From: Acetobacteraceae bacterium
Lineage (GTDB): Bacteria; Pseudomonadota; Alphaproteobacteria; Acetobacterales; Acetobacteraceae
Reading direction: 5' to 3'
Length of the DNA stretch: 64,000 nt
Assembly: GCA_027482245.1 (NCBI GenBank)
Contig: JAIXWG010000065.1
Location: 1-64,000 of the forward strand
Shown here: positions 1 through 8,905 of the stretch, one piece after another
Numbering within the stretch: position 1 is the first letter of the stretch
How the letters are laid out: every line of letters starts with the position of its first letter
Notes under the pieces: model-generated
Database searches by the model: none
What the model saw: only the letters and a program-made list of their open reading frames with translations
Told to the model about the DNA's origin: nothing
Translations under genes and position numbers: made by a program

Positions 1-500
1 ATCCGCATCGGCGCGGGGGGCGGCACGACCCGCGCTTCCGGGAAGGGCGGCGCCGGGACCGGTGGCGGGGGTGCCACCGGCGGCGCGGGCTCCGGCGCCT
101 GCACCGGCGCGGGCGGCGCGATCGCCTGGGGCGGGGCGGGCACGGCTTCGGCCAGGGCGGGCGAGTCGGGGGCCGGCGGCACCTCGAACCCCGGCGGGGG
201 CTCGGCGGCGGCACGCTCGGGGCTGCCGCCTTCGAAGACGACCTCGATGGCGGGGGCTGTGGCGTTGAGGTCCCTGCTCTCCCGCCCGCCCTGCCACAGC
301 AGCAGCGCCATCACCAGCGCATGGACCAGCAGCGACCCCAGCAGCCAGGCCGCCACGCGCTGCCGCCAGCGGGAGGGTGCCGGCCGCGCCTCCCCCCCCA
401 TGCGCGCCGGCGCCAATGGCAGTGGCTCGCGCCGGGTTGGACCCGGGCGCGCGCCGCCGAAGCGGGGCAAGGGGGAGGAAGGGCGGGGATTCTCTGACAC
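1..500 (-). CDS. TonB-like energy transducer, N-terminal part (cut by window edge)
   Basis: The frame reads a basic cytoplasmic N-terminus, one membrane segment at about residues 50-69 (AWLLGSLLVHALVMALLLW) and then a long Pro/Ala-rich periplasmic stretch with PAPPVAPPPPVPAPP-type runs. That is the architecture of TonB or of a TolA-like transducer, which spans the periplasm to energise outer-membrane receptors; the diagnostic C-terminal domain lies outside the window. The GTG at 500 gives the longest sensible product (begins with SENPRPSSPLPRF); an ATG at 401 (residue 34) is the alternative, and neither has a clear Shine-Dalgarno sequence. It lies downstream of the acyl-CoA synthetase on the same strand, 74 bp after its stop, so co-transcription is possible. 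Confidence 0.6.
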   Translation of the reverse strand, partial: MSENPRPSSPLPRFGGARPGPTRREPLPLAPARMGGEARPAPSRWRQRVAAWLLGSLLVHALVMALLLWQGGRESRDLNATAPAIEVVFEGGSPERAAAEPPPGFEVPPAPDSPALAEAVPAPPQAIAPPAPVQAPEPAPPVAPPPPVPAPPFPEARVVPPPAPMR

Positions 501-565
501 GGCGCGCGCCCGGGATAGACGATCCCGCCGCCCAAGGGGAGGAAACCGGGCGTGACGAAGTGTGG

Positions 566-585
566 TCCTGACAGTTACGTCAGGA
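566..585 (-). terminator. 7-bp perfect hairpin over the stop of the acyl-CoA synthetase gene
   Basis: TCCTGAC and GTCAGGA are separated by 6 nt and span the TAA stop at 575-577. There is no T-run after it, so termination is only a possibility; it could also be a 3' stabiliser. Confidence 0.3.
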
Positions 586-2608
586 TCGCCACCCCGTCCG
601 CCGCCCGCACCCCCTGCCCCGCCGGCAGGACGAACAGCGGGTTGACCTCCGCCTCCACCAGCCTGTCGCCCAACGCCTCCCCCATCGCCGCGAAGGCCAG
701 GACGGCGTCCACCAGCGCCGCCTCATCCGCCGGGGCCGCGCCGCGGAAGCCGGACAGCAGGCGATGCGCCTTCAGCCCGCGCACCATCTGCACGGCATCG
801 GCGCGGGAGAGCGGCAGCATGCGCAGCGCGGTATCGCCGAACACCTCCGCCGCCGTCCCGCCCGCGCCCAGCAGCACGGCGGTGCCGAGATGCGGGTCGC
901 GGATCAGGCCAAGAATCATCTCCACCCCGCCCTTCACCATCTCCTGCACCAGCACGCCCTCGGCCTGCGGGATGCGGGCCAGCAGGGCCGTGGCGGTGGC
1001 GCCCACATCGGTGGGGGCAACGCCCAGCGCCACGCCGCCGAGGTCCGACTTGTGGGCGATGTCGCGGGCCAGGATCTTCACCACCAGGCGCTCGCCGAGC
1101 CCAGCGGCGCCGGCCTGCGCAGCCTCCGCCGTGCGCGCCACGACCTCCCGCACCGGGGTCACGCCGAAGCGGGCGAACAGGCGCTTGGCCTCGGCCTCAT
1201 CCATCGGGCCCGCGGGCAGGTCGGTGGCCTGGGCGGGCGCCTCCGGCGCCAATACCGGCGCGGGGCGCGCCAGCGCCGCCAGGATCGCGGCGATCCCCTC
1301 CGGCGTGGTGGAGGCCGGCACGCCGCGCGCGTTCAGCCCGGCGGCGATGTGCGGCGCGTGCGGGCTGACATAGGCGATGACGGGCTTCGCGCTGCCCGCC
1401 CGCGCCTCCAGGATCGCATCGGCAACCAGCGTCGGCTGGGCGAGCGCGGAGGAGCCGACGATGACGACGAGCTGGTCGTAGGCGGGGCTGTCGAGCAGCG
1501 CGGTGATGGCGCCGCGGAACAGGTCCGGCCGCACGCCGGCCAGGGTGACGTCCACCGGATTGCCGGCCACGGCTTCCCCGATCAGCGCGCCGATCCGCTC
1601 CCCCGTCGCGGGGTCGAGCGGCGGCAGGGTGCCACCCGCAAGCCCCGTCGCATCCGCGACCAGCGCGCCGGCGCCGCCGGTGGAGGTCAGCACGGCCACG
1701 CGGAAGCCGGCCGCGCGACGCTCGCCGGCCAGCGCGGCCGAGACCTCCAGCAAATCGGCGAAGCGATCCACCCGGATCACGCCGAGGCTGGCGAAGAAGG
1801 CGTCATACATCCGGTCCGCGCCGGCCATGGCGCCGGTGTGGGAGATGGCGGCCTGCGCCCCCGCCTCGCTGCGCCCGACCTTGAAGACGACGACGGGCTT
1901 GCCGGCCGCGGCGGCGCGGCGCGCGGCGCGGCGGAAGGCGGCGGGGTTCCGGATGCCTTCCAGGTAGAGGGCAATGCAGCGCGTGGCGGGGTCGTCCACC
2001 AGGTGGTCGAGGACCTCCGCGGCCTCGATATCGCCCTCGTTCCCCGTGGCGATGAGGCGCGCGAAGCCGATGCCGGCCGCGGCACCGCGCGACAGCAGCG
2101 CGCCGAGGATACCGCCGGACTGGCTGACGACGGAAAGGCCGCCCGCCGGCAGATCCTCGAATTCCAGCGCGCCCGTCGCGCTCAGCACGATGCGGTCGGC
2201 GAGGTTCACCAGGCCGATGGTGTTGGGGCCCAGCAGCCGCATCGCCCCGCAGGCCTCCCGGAGCCTGGCCTGCCTCGCGATGCCGTCCTCGCCCGTCTCA
2301 CCATAGCCGCCGGCGAGCACGATGGCGGCCTTGCAGCCCTTGGCCGCCAGGTCGCGCAGCGCCTGCTCGGCACGCTCCGGCCCCACCAGCACGATGCCGA
2401 CATCCGGCGCGCCGGGCAGCGAGGCGACATCCGGGAAGCAGCGCAGCCCGGCGATCTCCGTCGCGCGCGGGTTCACCGGCCAGACATCGCCCACAAAACC
2501 GTGGCGCACCAGGTAGCCCACGGGCCGCCCGCCCGTCTTGGTGAGGTCGGTGGAGGCACCGATCACCGCGACGCTGCGGGGCCGCAGCAGCGCATCGAGG
2601 CCGCTCAC
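575..2608 (-). CDS. ADP-forming acetate--CoA ligase family protein (fused alpha-beta)
   Basis: The 677-residue protein has an N-terminal CoA-binding Rossmann domain (VAVIGAST near residues 13-20), a succinyl-CoA-ligase-like central region with the phosphohistidine motif ISHTGAMAG (His257), and a C-terminal ATP-grasp domain from about residue 460 (VKILARDIAHKSDLGGVALG). Such fused enzymes interconvert acyl-CoA, ADP and phosphate with the free acid, CoA and ATP in the cytoplasm. The start is GTG at 2608 and overlaps the TGA of the upstream enoyl-CoA hydratase (GTGA), so the two are translationally coupled. Operon order is Bug receptor, hydratase, ligase, suggesting activation or release of an imported carboxylic acid. 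The true substrate cannot be read from sequence. Confidence 0.88.
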   Translation of the reverse strand: MSGLDALLRPRSVAVIGASTDLTKTGGRPVGYLVRHGFVGDVWPVNPRATEIAGLRCFPDVASLPGAPDVGIVLVGPERAEQALRDLAAKGCKAAIVLAGGYGETGEDGIARQARLREACGAMRLLGPNTIGLVNLADRIVLSATGALEFEDLPAGGLSVVSQSGGILGALLSRGAAAGIGFARLIATGNEGDIEAAEVLDHLVDDPATRCIALYLEGIRNPAAFRRAARRAAAAGKPVVVFKVGRSEAGAQAAISHTGAMAGADRMYDAFFASLGVIRVDRFADLLEVSAALAGERRAAGFRVAVLTSTGGAGALVADATGLAGGTLPPLDPATGERIGALIGEAVAGNPVDVTLAGVRPDLFRGAITALLDSPAYDQLVVIVGSSALAQPTLVADAILEARAGSAKPVIAYVSPHAPHIAAGLNARGVPASTTPEGIAAILAALARPAPVLAPEAPAQATDLPAGPMDEAEAKRLFARFGVTPVREVVARTAEAAQAGAAGLGERLVVKILARDIAHKSDLGGVALGVAPTDVGATATALLARIPQAEGVLVQEMVKGGVEMILGLIRDPHLGTAVLLGAGGTAAEVFGDTALRMLPLSRADAVQMVRGLKAHRLLSGFRGAAPADEAALVDAVLAFAAMGEALGDRLVEAEVNPLFVLPAGQGVRAADGVAILT

Positions 2609-3390
2609 TTCTTCGACTTCTCGAGGAAGGCGGTGACGGAGGCGCGGTGTTCCGCGGTGGTGTAGCAGATCGCCTGGCTCTGGCTGCCGATGGCCAGCAC
2701 CTGCTCGAAACTCGATTCCAGGCTGCGGTCGAGCGTCGCCTTGGCCAGCGCCAGCGCGGCGGAGGATCCTGCCCCCACCTGCTCCGCCCAGACTTGGGCC
2801 TGCGCCAGCAGTTCGGCATCCGGCGCCACGCGATCCGCGAGGCCCATCGCCAGCGCCTCCACCGCACCGACGCGGCGGCCGCTGAAGACGAGGTCCTTGG
2901 CCTTGGCGAGGCCGATGCGCCGCGGCAGGAAATACATGCCGCCGCCATCCGGGATCAGGCCGCGGTTGATGAAGCTCATCGTGAAATGCGCGGCCTCGCC
3001 GGCCAGGATGAAGTCGCAGGCCAGCGCCACATCGGCGCCGAGACCCGCCGCCGCACCATTCACCGCCGCGATGGTCGGCTTCGGCATCAGGTGCAGCAGC
3101 GTGATCGACTTGTGCGTCCGCGCCTGGCGGCGCCAGCCATTGATCGCGACCTCCTCCGCGGGCGCCGCCAGGCGGTTCTTCATGCCCCGCACATCGCCGC
3201 CGGCGCAGAAGGCCGTGCCGGCGCCCGTTACCACCAGCGCCTTGATGGCGGGGTCGGCGGCGACCTGCTCCAGTGCCTCGATCATCTCGCCGCGCATGGC
3301 GTCGTCGATGGCGTTGCGCACCGCGGGGCGGTTCAGCGTCAGCGTCGCGATGCCGTTGGTCACGGCCAGCAGGGTGGCGGGTTCCGACAT
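2605..3390 (-). CDS. Enoyl-CoA hydratase/isomerase family protein
   Basis: A 261-residue crotonase-fold protein. Visible family features are the N-terminal LTLNRPAVRNAID, the oxyanion-hole segment GTAFCAGGDVRGM (about residues 60-72) and the second signature AAVNGAAAGLGADVALACDF. It would hydrate or isomerise an enoyl-CoA intermediate. I chose ATG 3390 (MSEPATLLAV) because it begins just before the first conserved strand; longer versions run into the upstream receptor gene. It begins 13 bp after the receptor stop and its own stop overlaps the ligase start. Members of this family differ widely in reaction, so the specific role is open. Confidence 0.85.
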   Translation of the reverse strand: MSEPATLLAVTNGIATLTLNRPAVRNAIDDAMRGEMIEALEQVAADPAIKALVVTGAGTAFCAGGDVRGMKNRLAAPAEEVAINGWRRQARTHKSITLLHLMPKPTIAAVNGAAAGLGADVALACDFILAGEAAHFTMSFINRGLIPDGGGMYFLPRRIGLAKAKDLVFSGRRVGAVEALAMGLADRVAPDAELLAQAQVWAEQVGAGSSAALALAKATLDRSLESSFEQVLAIGSQSQAICYTTAEHRASVTAFLEKSKK

Positions 3391-3403
3391 GGTCTCGGTG
3401 TCC

Positions 3404-4375
3404 TCAATCGACGCGAAGGTTGGCGCGACGCACGACGCCGGCCCAGCGTTCGCGGTCGCTGGCCAGCAGGCGGGTGAAGTGGTCGGGCGCCGGGCTCGGC
3501 GCGATCTCATCGACGCCGGCCTCGATCAGGCGGCGGCGGATCTCCGGCTCCTCCATCGCGGCCTTCGCGGCGGCGTGGAGCACCGCGATGCGATCAGCGG
3601 GCGTGCCCGCCGCGGTCAGCAGCCCGTACCAGGTGGCGCTGTCGAGTTCGGGAAAACCCTGTTCCACGCTGGTGGAGAGGTCGGGCAGCGCGACGCTCCG
3701 CGTCTGCCCCGCGATGGCCAGCGCGCGCAGCGTATTCGCCGCGATGTGCGGCTGCAGGGGCGCCGAGGCATTGGTGAGGATATCGAGCCGCCCGCCCAGG
3801 ATGTCGTTCAGCGCGGGGCCCGTGCCGCGGTAGTGGATCGCCTCCAGCTCGATCCCCAGCACCACGCCGATCATGGCGCCCAGCGCATGGCCATTGGTGC
3901 CGACGCCGGGCGTGCCGAAGCGCAGCGGTTCCCGCCGCTGCTTCCCGAAGGCCTGCAGCTCCGCCAGGTTCCGCGCGGGAATGGTGGGATGGACGCAGAT
4001 GACGTTGGGCGAGGCGCCGAGATAGGCGATGGAGGCGAAGTCCCGCACGGGGTCATAGGGCAGGCGCGGCTGGACGAGGGAGGAGATGACGAAGCTGCCC
4101 GACCCCGCCAGCAGCATGGTGTGGCCATCCGCCGGCGCCTTCGCCACCGCGTCATTGCCCAGCACGCCGCCCGCCCCGCCCCGGTTCTCCACCACCACGG
4201 GCTGGCCGAGCCGCGCCGCCATGCCATCGGCCAGCATGCGGCCGACAACGTCGTTGCTGCCGCCGGCGGTGAAGGGGATGACCATGCGGACGGGGCGTGA
4301 GGGGAAGGCCTGGGCATAGGCCGGCAGGGGAAGCAGGGCGGCGGGCAGCAGCTTCAGGGCATCGCGGCGACGCAT
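3404..4375 (-). CDS. Bug/TctC-family tripartite tricarboxylate transporter receptor
   Basis: This is a 323-residue periplasmic binding protein. It begins with an Arg-rich signal peptide (MRRRDALKLLPAALLPLPAYAQ), followed by the family motifs PVRMVIPFTAGGSNDVVGR and VVVENRGGAGGVLGND, and later GTPGVGTNGHALG and HYRGTGPALNDILGG. Bug proteins bind carboxylates or small amphipathic acids for the TctAB membrane pair, which is not encoded nearby. The start is fixed by GGAGGAAA eight bases upstream of ATG 4375. It is first gene of the operon with the enoyl-CoA hydratase and acyl-CoA ligase and is divergent from a LysR gene, a common arrangement for a substrate-induced uptake and catabolic unit. Confidence 0.9.
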   Translation of the reverse strand: MRRRDALKLLPAALLPLPAYAQAFPSRPVRMVIPFTAGGSNDVVGRMLADGMAARLGQPVVVENRGGAGGVLGNDAVAKAPADGHTMLLAGSGSFVISSLVQPRLPYDPVRDFASIAYLGASPNVICVHPTIPARNLAELQAFGKQRREPLRFGTPGVGTNGHALGAMIGVVLGIELEAIHYRGTGPALNDILGGRLDILTNASAPLQPHIAANTLRALAIAGQTRSVALPDLSTSVEQGFPELDSATWYGLLTAAGTPADRIAVLHAAAKAAMEEPEIRRRLIEAGVDEIAPSPAPDHFTRLLASDRERWAGVVRRANLRVD

Positions 4376-4459
4376 GGGTTGTTTCCTCCGGATGGCGGCG
4401 CTTCGGCCGCCTGGTTCAGCCTGCATGACGGGATGGGCCAGCCGGCGCCAGCGCGCAAT

Positions 4460-4477
4460 GCTTGCCCTACCCCAAGC
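4460..4477. promoter_or_regulatory. LysR-type operator, GCTTG-N8-CAAGC
   Basis: A perfect 5+5 inverted repeat with an 8-nt spacer contains the LysR T-N11-A core (T4462 to A4474). It lies in the divergent intergenic region between the Bug operon and the LysR gene and overlaps the -35 proposed for the LysR gene, as expected for an autoregulated divergent LysR site. Confidence 0.6.
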
Positions 4478-4489
4478 CAGGGTTATGCT
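4462..4489 (+). promoter_or_regulatory. Candidate promoter of the LysR gene
   Basis: TTGCCC at 4462-4467 and TATGCT at 4484-4489 are 16 bp apart. The -10 ends 8 nt before ATG 4498, so the transcript would be leaderless or nearly so. The -35 overlaps the palindrome at 4460-4477. Confidence 0.5.
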
Positions 4490-4497
4490 GCGCGCCC

Positions 4498-5358
4498 ATG
4501 AAGCCCGATCTTCCGTCGCTCGCCGCGCTGTACAGCTTCGCCCTGCTGGCGGAGACCGGCAGCCTGACCGCGGCGGGGGCGCGGCTGAACCTGACCCAGC
4601 CCGCCATGAGCCGCCGGATCCGGGAGCTGGAGGCGGTGCTGGGCGTGGCGCTGGTCCATCGCGGCGCCAATGCGCTGCGGCTGACGGCGGAGGGGGAACG
4701 CTATGCCGCGGCGCTCGGCCGGGCCTTCGCCGATATCGCCGCGGCGACGGCGGCGCTGCGCGGTGCCAGGCCGCTGCGCATCCGCGCCTACACGACCTGG
4801 GCGCTGCGCTGGCTGATCCCCCGCCTGCCCCGCTTCCGCGCCCTGCATCCGGGGCAGGAGGTGGAGGTGGTGACGAGCACCGACCCCACCGTCGATTTCG
4901 CGCGGGAGGCGCTGGACGCCGCCATCCGCACCGCGCCCGCCGATCGCCCGCCCGCCCGCGGCGCGGTGCGCCTGCAGCCGGTGATGGTCGCGCCCTTCGC
5001 GGGTAAACGCGGCAAGCTGGAGGCAATGAGCCTGCTCGGCAGCCGCGTCCGCCCGCGCGACTGGGCCCTGTGGCACCAGGCCGAGGGGCTGCCGCCGCCC
5101 GCGCCGCCTTTGCTGTTCGAGAGCACGACGCTGGCCATCCAGGCCGCGGTGGAGGGGTTGGGCGCGGTCATCTGCTCCCCCGCCTTCGTGGCGGAGGAGG
5201 TGCGCCGCCGGCGGCTGGTTCGCCTGTCGAAGACCGAGGCGCCCACCGGCGACCATTACTGGCTGCTGCTGCCCCCCGGCACGCCGGCGCCCCGCGTCGC
5301 CGCCTTCCGCGACTGGCTGCTGGCGGAGGCCGAGGTCAGCCCCGCCAGCGATCCCTGA
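4498..5358 (+). CDS. LysR-family transcriptional regulator (GcvA-like)
   Basis: The 286-residue protein has an N-terminal winged helix-turn-helix (LYSFALLAETGSLTAAGARLNLTQPAMSRRIRELEAVLGVALV, about residues 8-50) and a C-terminal LysR effector domain that ends with residues near LLPPGTPAPRVAAFRDWL. The family binds DNA as tetramers and responds to a small co-inducer, often from the pathway it controls. It is divergent from the Bug-hydratase-ligase operon with 122 bp between starts, so that operon is the likely target. ATG 4498 was chosen because the helix-turn-helix starts directly after it; no Shine-Dalgarno is visible, in line with the leaderless promoter proposed. The 3' end overlaps the convergent YdjC gene by 23 bp. 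Confidence 0.88.
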   Translation: MKPDLPSLAALYSFALLAETGSLTAAGARLNLTQPAMSRRIRELEAVLGVALVHRGANALRLTAEGERYAAALGRAFADIAAATAALRGARPLRIRAYTTWALRWLIPRLPRFRALHPGQEVEVVTSTDPTVDFAREALDAAIRTAPADRPPARGAVRLQPVMVAPFAGKRGKLEAMSLLGSRVRPRDWALWHQAEGLPPPAPPLLFESTTLAIQAAVEGLGAVICSPAFVAEEVRRRRLVRLSKTEAPTGDHYWLLLPPGTPAPRVAAFRDWLLAEAEVSPASDP

Positions 5359-6190
5359 GCGCCCGGAAGCCGCTCCGCATGACACCGGCCTCGTCCATCA
5401 CCGCCTGCATCGTGCCATCGCCGAAACGCTCGTACTCGCCGATCCGCCATTCCGGCTTCTGCCGCGGATGCGCTGCCGTGATGGCCTCGATATCGCCGGG
5501 CGCATTCGGGTGCAGCGAGACGAAGGTGATCCCCTCCCCCGCCGGGACCACGATGTCGCGGTAGCTCTCCGCCGTCACCTCCCGGTTCGGCGTCATGGCG
5601 AAGCGATCGATCACCGGCATGCCGGCCTCACTCATCATGGCGAAAGCCTCGGCATAGAGGCCGCGATCCACCTCGCCCAGCTTCAGCACGCCGAGATAGC
5701 TGCCGATGTCGCGCGGCAGCAGCAGCGGCAGGCGGTATTCGCGGGCGAGGGCGAGCGTATGGGGCAGGATCTCCGGCGCCAGCGCCGCGCCCATATGCGT
5801 GTCGAGATGCGTGGCATCGATACCCAGGGCCAGCGCGCGGTCGATCTGCGCGCGCATTTCCGCCAGTGCCGCTTCCGGCCGCACCGTCGCGCGCAGAGTG
5901 GCCACGTTGGGCGGGAAGTAGCCTTCGCCATCCATCAGCCCCGACGCCGCGCTGCGCGTCGAGATCGGGCCCCAGCGATAGGCGGGCCATTCGCTGGTCA
6001 GCGTCAGGTGCACGCCGAGGTCGAGGCTTGCATCGCCCCGCGCCTCGGCCGCGATCTCCGGAAACCAGGGGCACGGCACCATGACGCTGCCGCTGTCGAT
6101 CAGCCCCGCGCGGAACAGCGCGAGGTAGGCGACATTCGCCCCGTGGCACATGCCGACGTCATCGGCATGCAGGATGACGGTGCGCGTCAC
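5336..6190 (-). CDS. ChbG/HpnK (YdjC) family carbohydrate deacetylase
   Basis: The 284-residue protein opens with the metal-binding motif ILHADDVGMCHGAN (Asp10, Asp11) and carries a downstream histidine motif THLDTHMGA, both typical of the YdjC deacetylase fold. Characterised relatives remove acetyl groups from N-acetylated sugars such as chitooligosaccharides or hopanoid precursors in a metal-dependent way. It overlaps the iolE stop by 4 bp (ATGA), so it forms one transcription unit iolD-iolE-ydjC. This placement suggests action on a sugar or cyclitol derivative, but that is inference. It ends inside the convergent LysR gene (23-bp overlap). Confidence 0.82.
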   Translation of the reverse strand: MTRTVILHADDVGMCHGANVAYLALFRAGLIDSGSVMVPCPWFPEIAAEARGDASLDLGVHLTLTSEWPAYRWGPISTRSAASGLMDGEGYFPPNVATLRATVRPEAALAEMRAQIDRALALGIDATHLDTHMGAALAPEILPHTLALAREYRLPLLLPRDIGSYLGVLKLGEVDRGLYAEAFAMMSEAGMPVIDRFAMTPNREVTAESYRDIVVPAGEGITFVSLHPNAPGDIEAITAAHPRQKPEWRIGEYERFGDGTMQAVMDEAGVMRSGFRALRDRWRG

Positions 6191-7071
6191 CCGAAGGCGG
6201 CAGCGGCGAAGCGGGCCAGGTTGTCGTGGCCCATGCGCGCATAGGTCAGCGGATGCGCGATGGCGGGATCCTGCTCCGCCTCCACCACCAGCCAGCCGGA
6301 ATAGCCGGCGGCCGCGACGTGGGGCAGCACGGCGGCGTAATCGACGCAGCCATCGCCCGGCACGGTGAAGACACCGGCCAGCACGCTGTCGAGGAAGGAC
6401 AGGTTGCGCGCCTTCACATCGGCCATGACATCCGCGCGGATGTCCTTGCAGTGGACATGCGTCACGCGCTTCGCGTGGTTCTTCGCCGCGCGCACGGGAT
6501 CGCCGCCGGCGAAGGTCAGGTGCCCCGTGTCCAGCAGCAGGCCGACATGCTTCGTGCCCGCCATCATGCGGTCGATCTCGGCCTCGCTTTCGATCAGCGT
6601 GCCCATGTGGTGGTGATAGGCCATGGCGAGGCCGCGATCGCCGAGGCGCTTCGCCATCTCATCGAGGCGCGGCAGCAGCACCTCCCACTGCGCCTCGGTC
6701 AGCACCGGCCGCTCCGCCACCGGCTTGCCCTTGTTGCCATGGATGGCGCTGGTCACCTCGCAATGCACCATCGCCGTGCAGCCGAGTGCCGAGAGCAGCG
6801 CGATATGCGGCTCGGCCGCTTGCATCTCCGCATCCACGTCGCGTTCCAGCAGGTTCGACCCGTACCAGCCGGAGGCCAGCGCCAGGCCGTGCGCGTCCAG
6901 GATCGGCTTCAGCGCCCCCGGCGTCCTCGGGAACTTGTTGCCGAGCTCGACACCCGCGAAGCCAGCCAGCTTCGCCTCCGCCAGGCAGGTCTCGAGCGGC
7001 GTTTCCGCGCCGAGCTCCGGCATGTCGTCATTGGTCCAGGTCAGCGGGTTGATCGCCAGCTTCACGCGCAT
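6187..7071 (-). CDS. iolE: Myo-inosose-2 dehydratase (IolE-like, sugar isomerase/epimerase fold)
   Basis: A 294-residue TIM-barrel protein of the xylose-isomerase-like superfamily. Features include the N-terminal INPLTWTNDDMPELG, GVELGNKFPR, a YHHHMGT motif and LLLDTGHLTFAGGDP with metal-ligand residues. IolE converts scyllo-inosose (2-keto-myo-inositol) to 3D-trihydroxycyclohexane-1,2-dione in inositol catabolism. The gene lies immediately after iolD (1 bp between them), which acts on exactly that product, and a divergent iolG lies beyond. Length matches the family (about 295-300). ATG 7071 is used; an MKL-type start two codons later is not available. Confidence 0.86.
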   Translation of the reverse strand: MRVKLAINPLTWTNDDMPELGAETPLETCLAEAKLAGFAGVELGNKFPRTPGALKPILDAHGLALASGWYGSNLLERDVDAEMQAAEPHIALLSALGCTAMVHCEVTSAIHGNKGKPVAERPVLTEAQWEVLLPRLDEMAKRLGDRGLAMAYHHHMGTLIESEAEIDRMMAGTKHVGLLLDTGHLTFAGGDPVRAAKNHAKRVTHVHCKDIRADVMADVKARNLSFLDSVLAGVFTVPGDGCVDYAAVLPHVAAAGYSGWLVVEAEQDPAIAHPLTYARMGHDNLARFAAAAFG

Positions 7072-7072
7072 C

Positions 7073-8905
7073 TCAGTGTTCCTGCTTCTTCAGCGCCGCC
7101 TCATAGGCGCGCCGTGCTGCGATCTGGGCCTCGCCCTTCGGGGCGGCGGCGACGGGCACGTCCCACCAGGCGCCGCCTTCCGCGGTGCTCACCTGCGGGT
7201 CGGTGTCGATGACGATGACGCTCGTGCGCTTCGCGGCCAGCGCCTTGGGCAGCGCGGCTTCCAGCCCCGCGATGCCGTCCACCTTCGTGGCGATCGCGCC
7301 CATGGACTTCGCATGCATCGCGAAATCGACCTGCGGCGCGCTGTCCGGCAGCAGGTTGTTGAAGGGCGCGCCGCCGGTGCCGCGCTGCAACCGGTTGATG
7401 CAGCCGAAGCCGCGGTTGTCCAGCACGACGATGGTCAGCTTCGCGCCCAGCATGACGGAGGTCGCGATCTCGCTGTTCATCATGAGGTAGCTGCCATCTC
7501 CGACCAGCACGACCACTTCCCGCTTCGGCAGCGCCATCTTCACGCCGAGGCCGCCCGCGATCTCATACCCCATGCAGGAATAGCCGTATTCCAGGTGGTA
7601 GCTGGCCGCATCCGTCGCCCGCCACAGCTTGTGGAGTTCGCCAGGCAGCCCACCTGCGGCGCAGACCACGACGCCATCGGCCGGCATGGCGCGGTTGACG
7701 GCGCCCAGCACCTGCGCGTCGGAGGGCAGCGCGGCGTTCTTCGGCTTCGGCGCCGCCGTCACCTTCTCCACCGTGCGGTGCCAGCGCGCCGTCGCGGTGA
7801 CGGCCTTTTCCTGCCATTCCCGCGGTGCCGCCCAGCGCCCCAGCGCGCCACTCAGCGCGACGAGGCCCCGCGCGGCATCGGCCACCAGCGGCTGCCCCTC
7901 ATGCTTCACCGCATCGAAGGCCGCGACGTTCAGCCCGAGCAGCTGCGCGCCCCCGAACAGCGCGCGCGATCCGCTGGTGAAATCCTGCAGCCGCGTGCCG
8001 ACGGCCAGCACCAGGTCCGCCTTCGCCGCCAGCGCATTGGCCGCCGCGCTGCCCGTCACGCCGATGGCGCCGGCGTTGCGCGGGTGGTCCCAGGAAAGGC
8101 TTCCCTTCCCCGCCTGCGTCTCCGCCACCGGCACGCCATGGCGATGCGCGAAATCTGCCAGCGCGGCCTCCGCCCCGCTGTACTTCACGCCGCCGCCGGC
8201 CAGGATCAGCGGGCGCTTCGCGGCCTTCAGGGCCTCGGCCGCCGCCGCCAGCTCCCGCGCATCGGGCTCCGGCGCCCGCGCACGATGGACGCGCTTGCGG
8301 AAGAAGTCGGCGGGCCAGTCGAAGGCCTCGGTCTGGACATCCTGCGGGAAGGCGATGGTGACGGGGCCGCATTCCACCGGGTCCGTCAGCACCCGCATCG
8401 CGGACGGCAGCGCCGCCAGCAGCTGCTCCGGCCGCATGATCCGGTCGAAATAGCGGGAGACGGGGCGGAAGCAGTCATTGGCCGAGACGGTAGCATCCGC
8501 GAAGGATTCGACCTGCTGCAGCACGGGATCCGGCCGGCGACTCGCAAAAACGTCGCCGGGCAGGAACAGCACCGGCAGCCGGTTCACATGCGCCAGCGCC
8601 GCCGCCGTCACCATGTTGGTGGCGCCCGGCCCGATGGAGGTCGTGCAGGCCATCATCCGCCGGCGCGCGTGGGCCTTGGCGAAGGCGATGGCGGCATGGG
8701 CCATGGCCTGTTCGTTATGCGCCCTGAAGGTCGGCAGCGCCTTGCGGTTCGCCTCCAGCGCCGGGCCGAGTCCCGCCACATTCCCATGCCCGAAGATGGC
8801 GAAGACGCCCCCGAAGATTGGCACGGGCCGGCCATCGGCCTCGGTCATCTGGGCGGCGAGGAAGCGCACCGTGGCCTCGGCGGCGGTCAGGCGTATGGTG
8901 GCCAT
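7073..8905 (-). CDS. iolD: 3D-(3,5/4)-trihydroxycyclohexane-1,2-dione acylhydrolase
   Basis: The 610-residue thiamine-diphosphate enzyme has the expected order: N-terminal pyrimidine-binding domain with the catalytic glutamate (FRAHNEQAMAHAAI), a central domain (AEALKAAKRPLILAGGG), and the PP domain with the GDGS...NNRG-like cofactor signature (VVLVGDGSYLMMNSEIA to VLDNRGFGCINRLQRG). IolD opens the ring of the inosose dehydration product to 5-deoxyglucuronate. The gene heads the iolD-iolE-ydjC unit and is divergent from iolG with 124 bp between starts. That region shows TTGACG at 8939 but no convincing -10 on either strand. Genes iolB, iolC, iolJ and iolA, needed further down the pathway, are not in this window. 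Confidence 0.92.
   Translation of the reverse strand: MATIRLTAAEATVRFLAAQMTEADGRPVPIFGGVFAIFGHGNVAGLGPALEANRKALPTFRAHNEQAMAHAAIAFAKAHARRRMMACTTSIGPGATNMVTAAALAHVNRLPVLFLPGDVFASRRPDPVLQQVESFADATVSANDCFRPVSRYFDRIMRPEQLLAALPSAMRVLTDPVECGPVTIAFPQDVQTEAFDWPADFFRKRVHRARAPEPDARELAAAAEALKAAKRPLILAGGGVKYSGAEAALADFAHRHGVPVAETQAGKGSLSWDHPRNAGAIGVTGSAAANALAAKADLVLAVGTRLQDFTSGSRALFGGAQLLGLNVAAFDAVKHEGQPLVADAARGLVALSGALGRWAAPREWQEKAVTATARWHRTVEKVTAAPKPKNAALPSDAQVLGAVNRAMPADGVVVCAAGGLPGELHKLWRATDAASYHLEYGYSCMGYEIAGGLGVKMALPKREVVVLVGDGSYLMMNSEIATSVMLGAKLTIVVLDNRGFGCINRLQRGTGGAPFNNLLPDSAPQVDFAMHAKSMGAIATKVDGIAGLEAALPKALAAKRTSVIVIDTDPQVSTAEGGAWWDVPVAAAPKGEAQIAARRAYEAALKKQEH

Noticed and set aside
764-2665. A 633-codon frame antisense to the acyl-CoA ligase
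   Set aside because: It is His/Arg/Gly-rich noise; the ligase on the minus strand has CoA-binding, phosphohistidine and ATP-grasp motifs.
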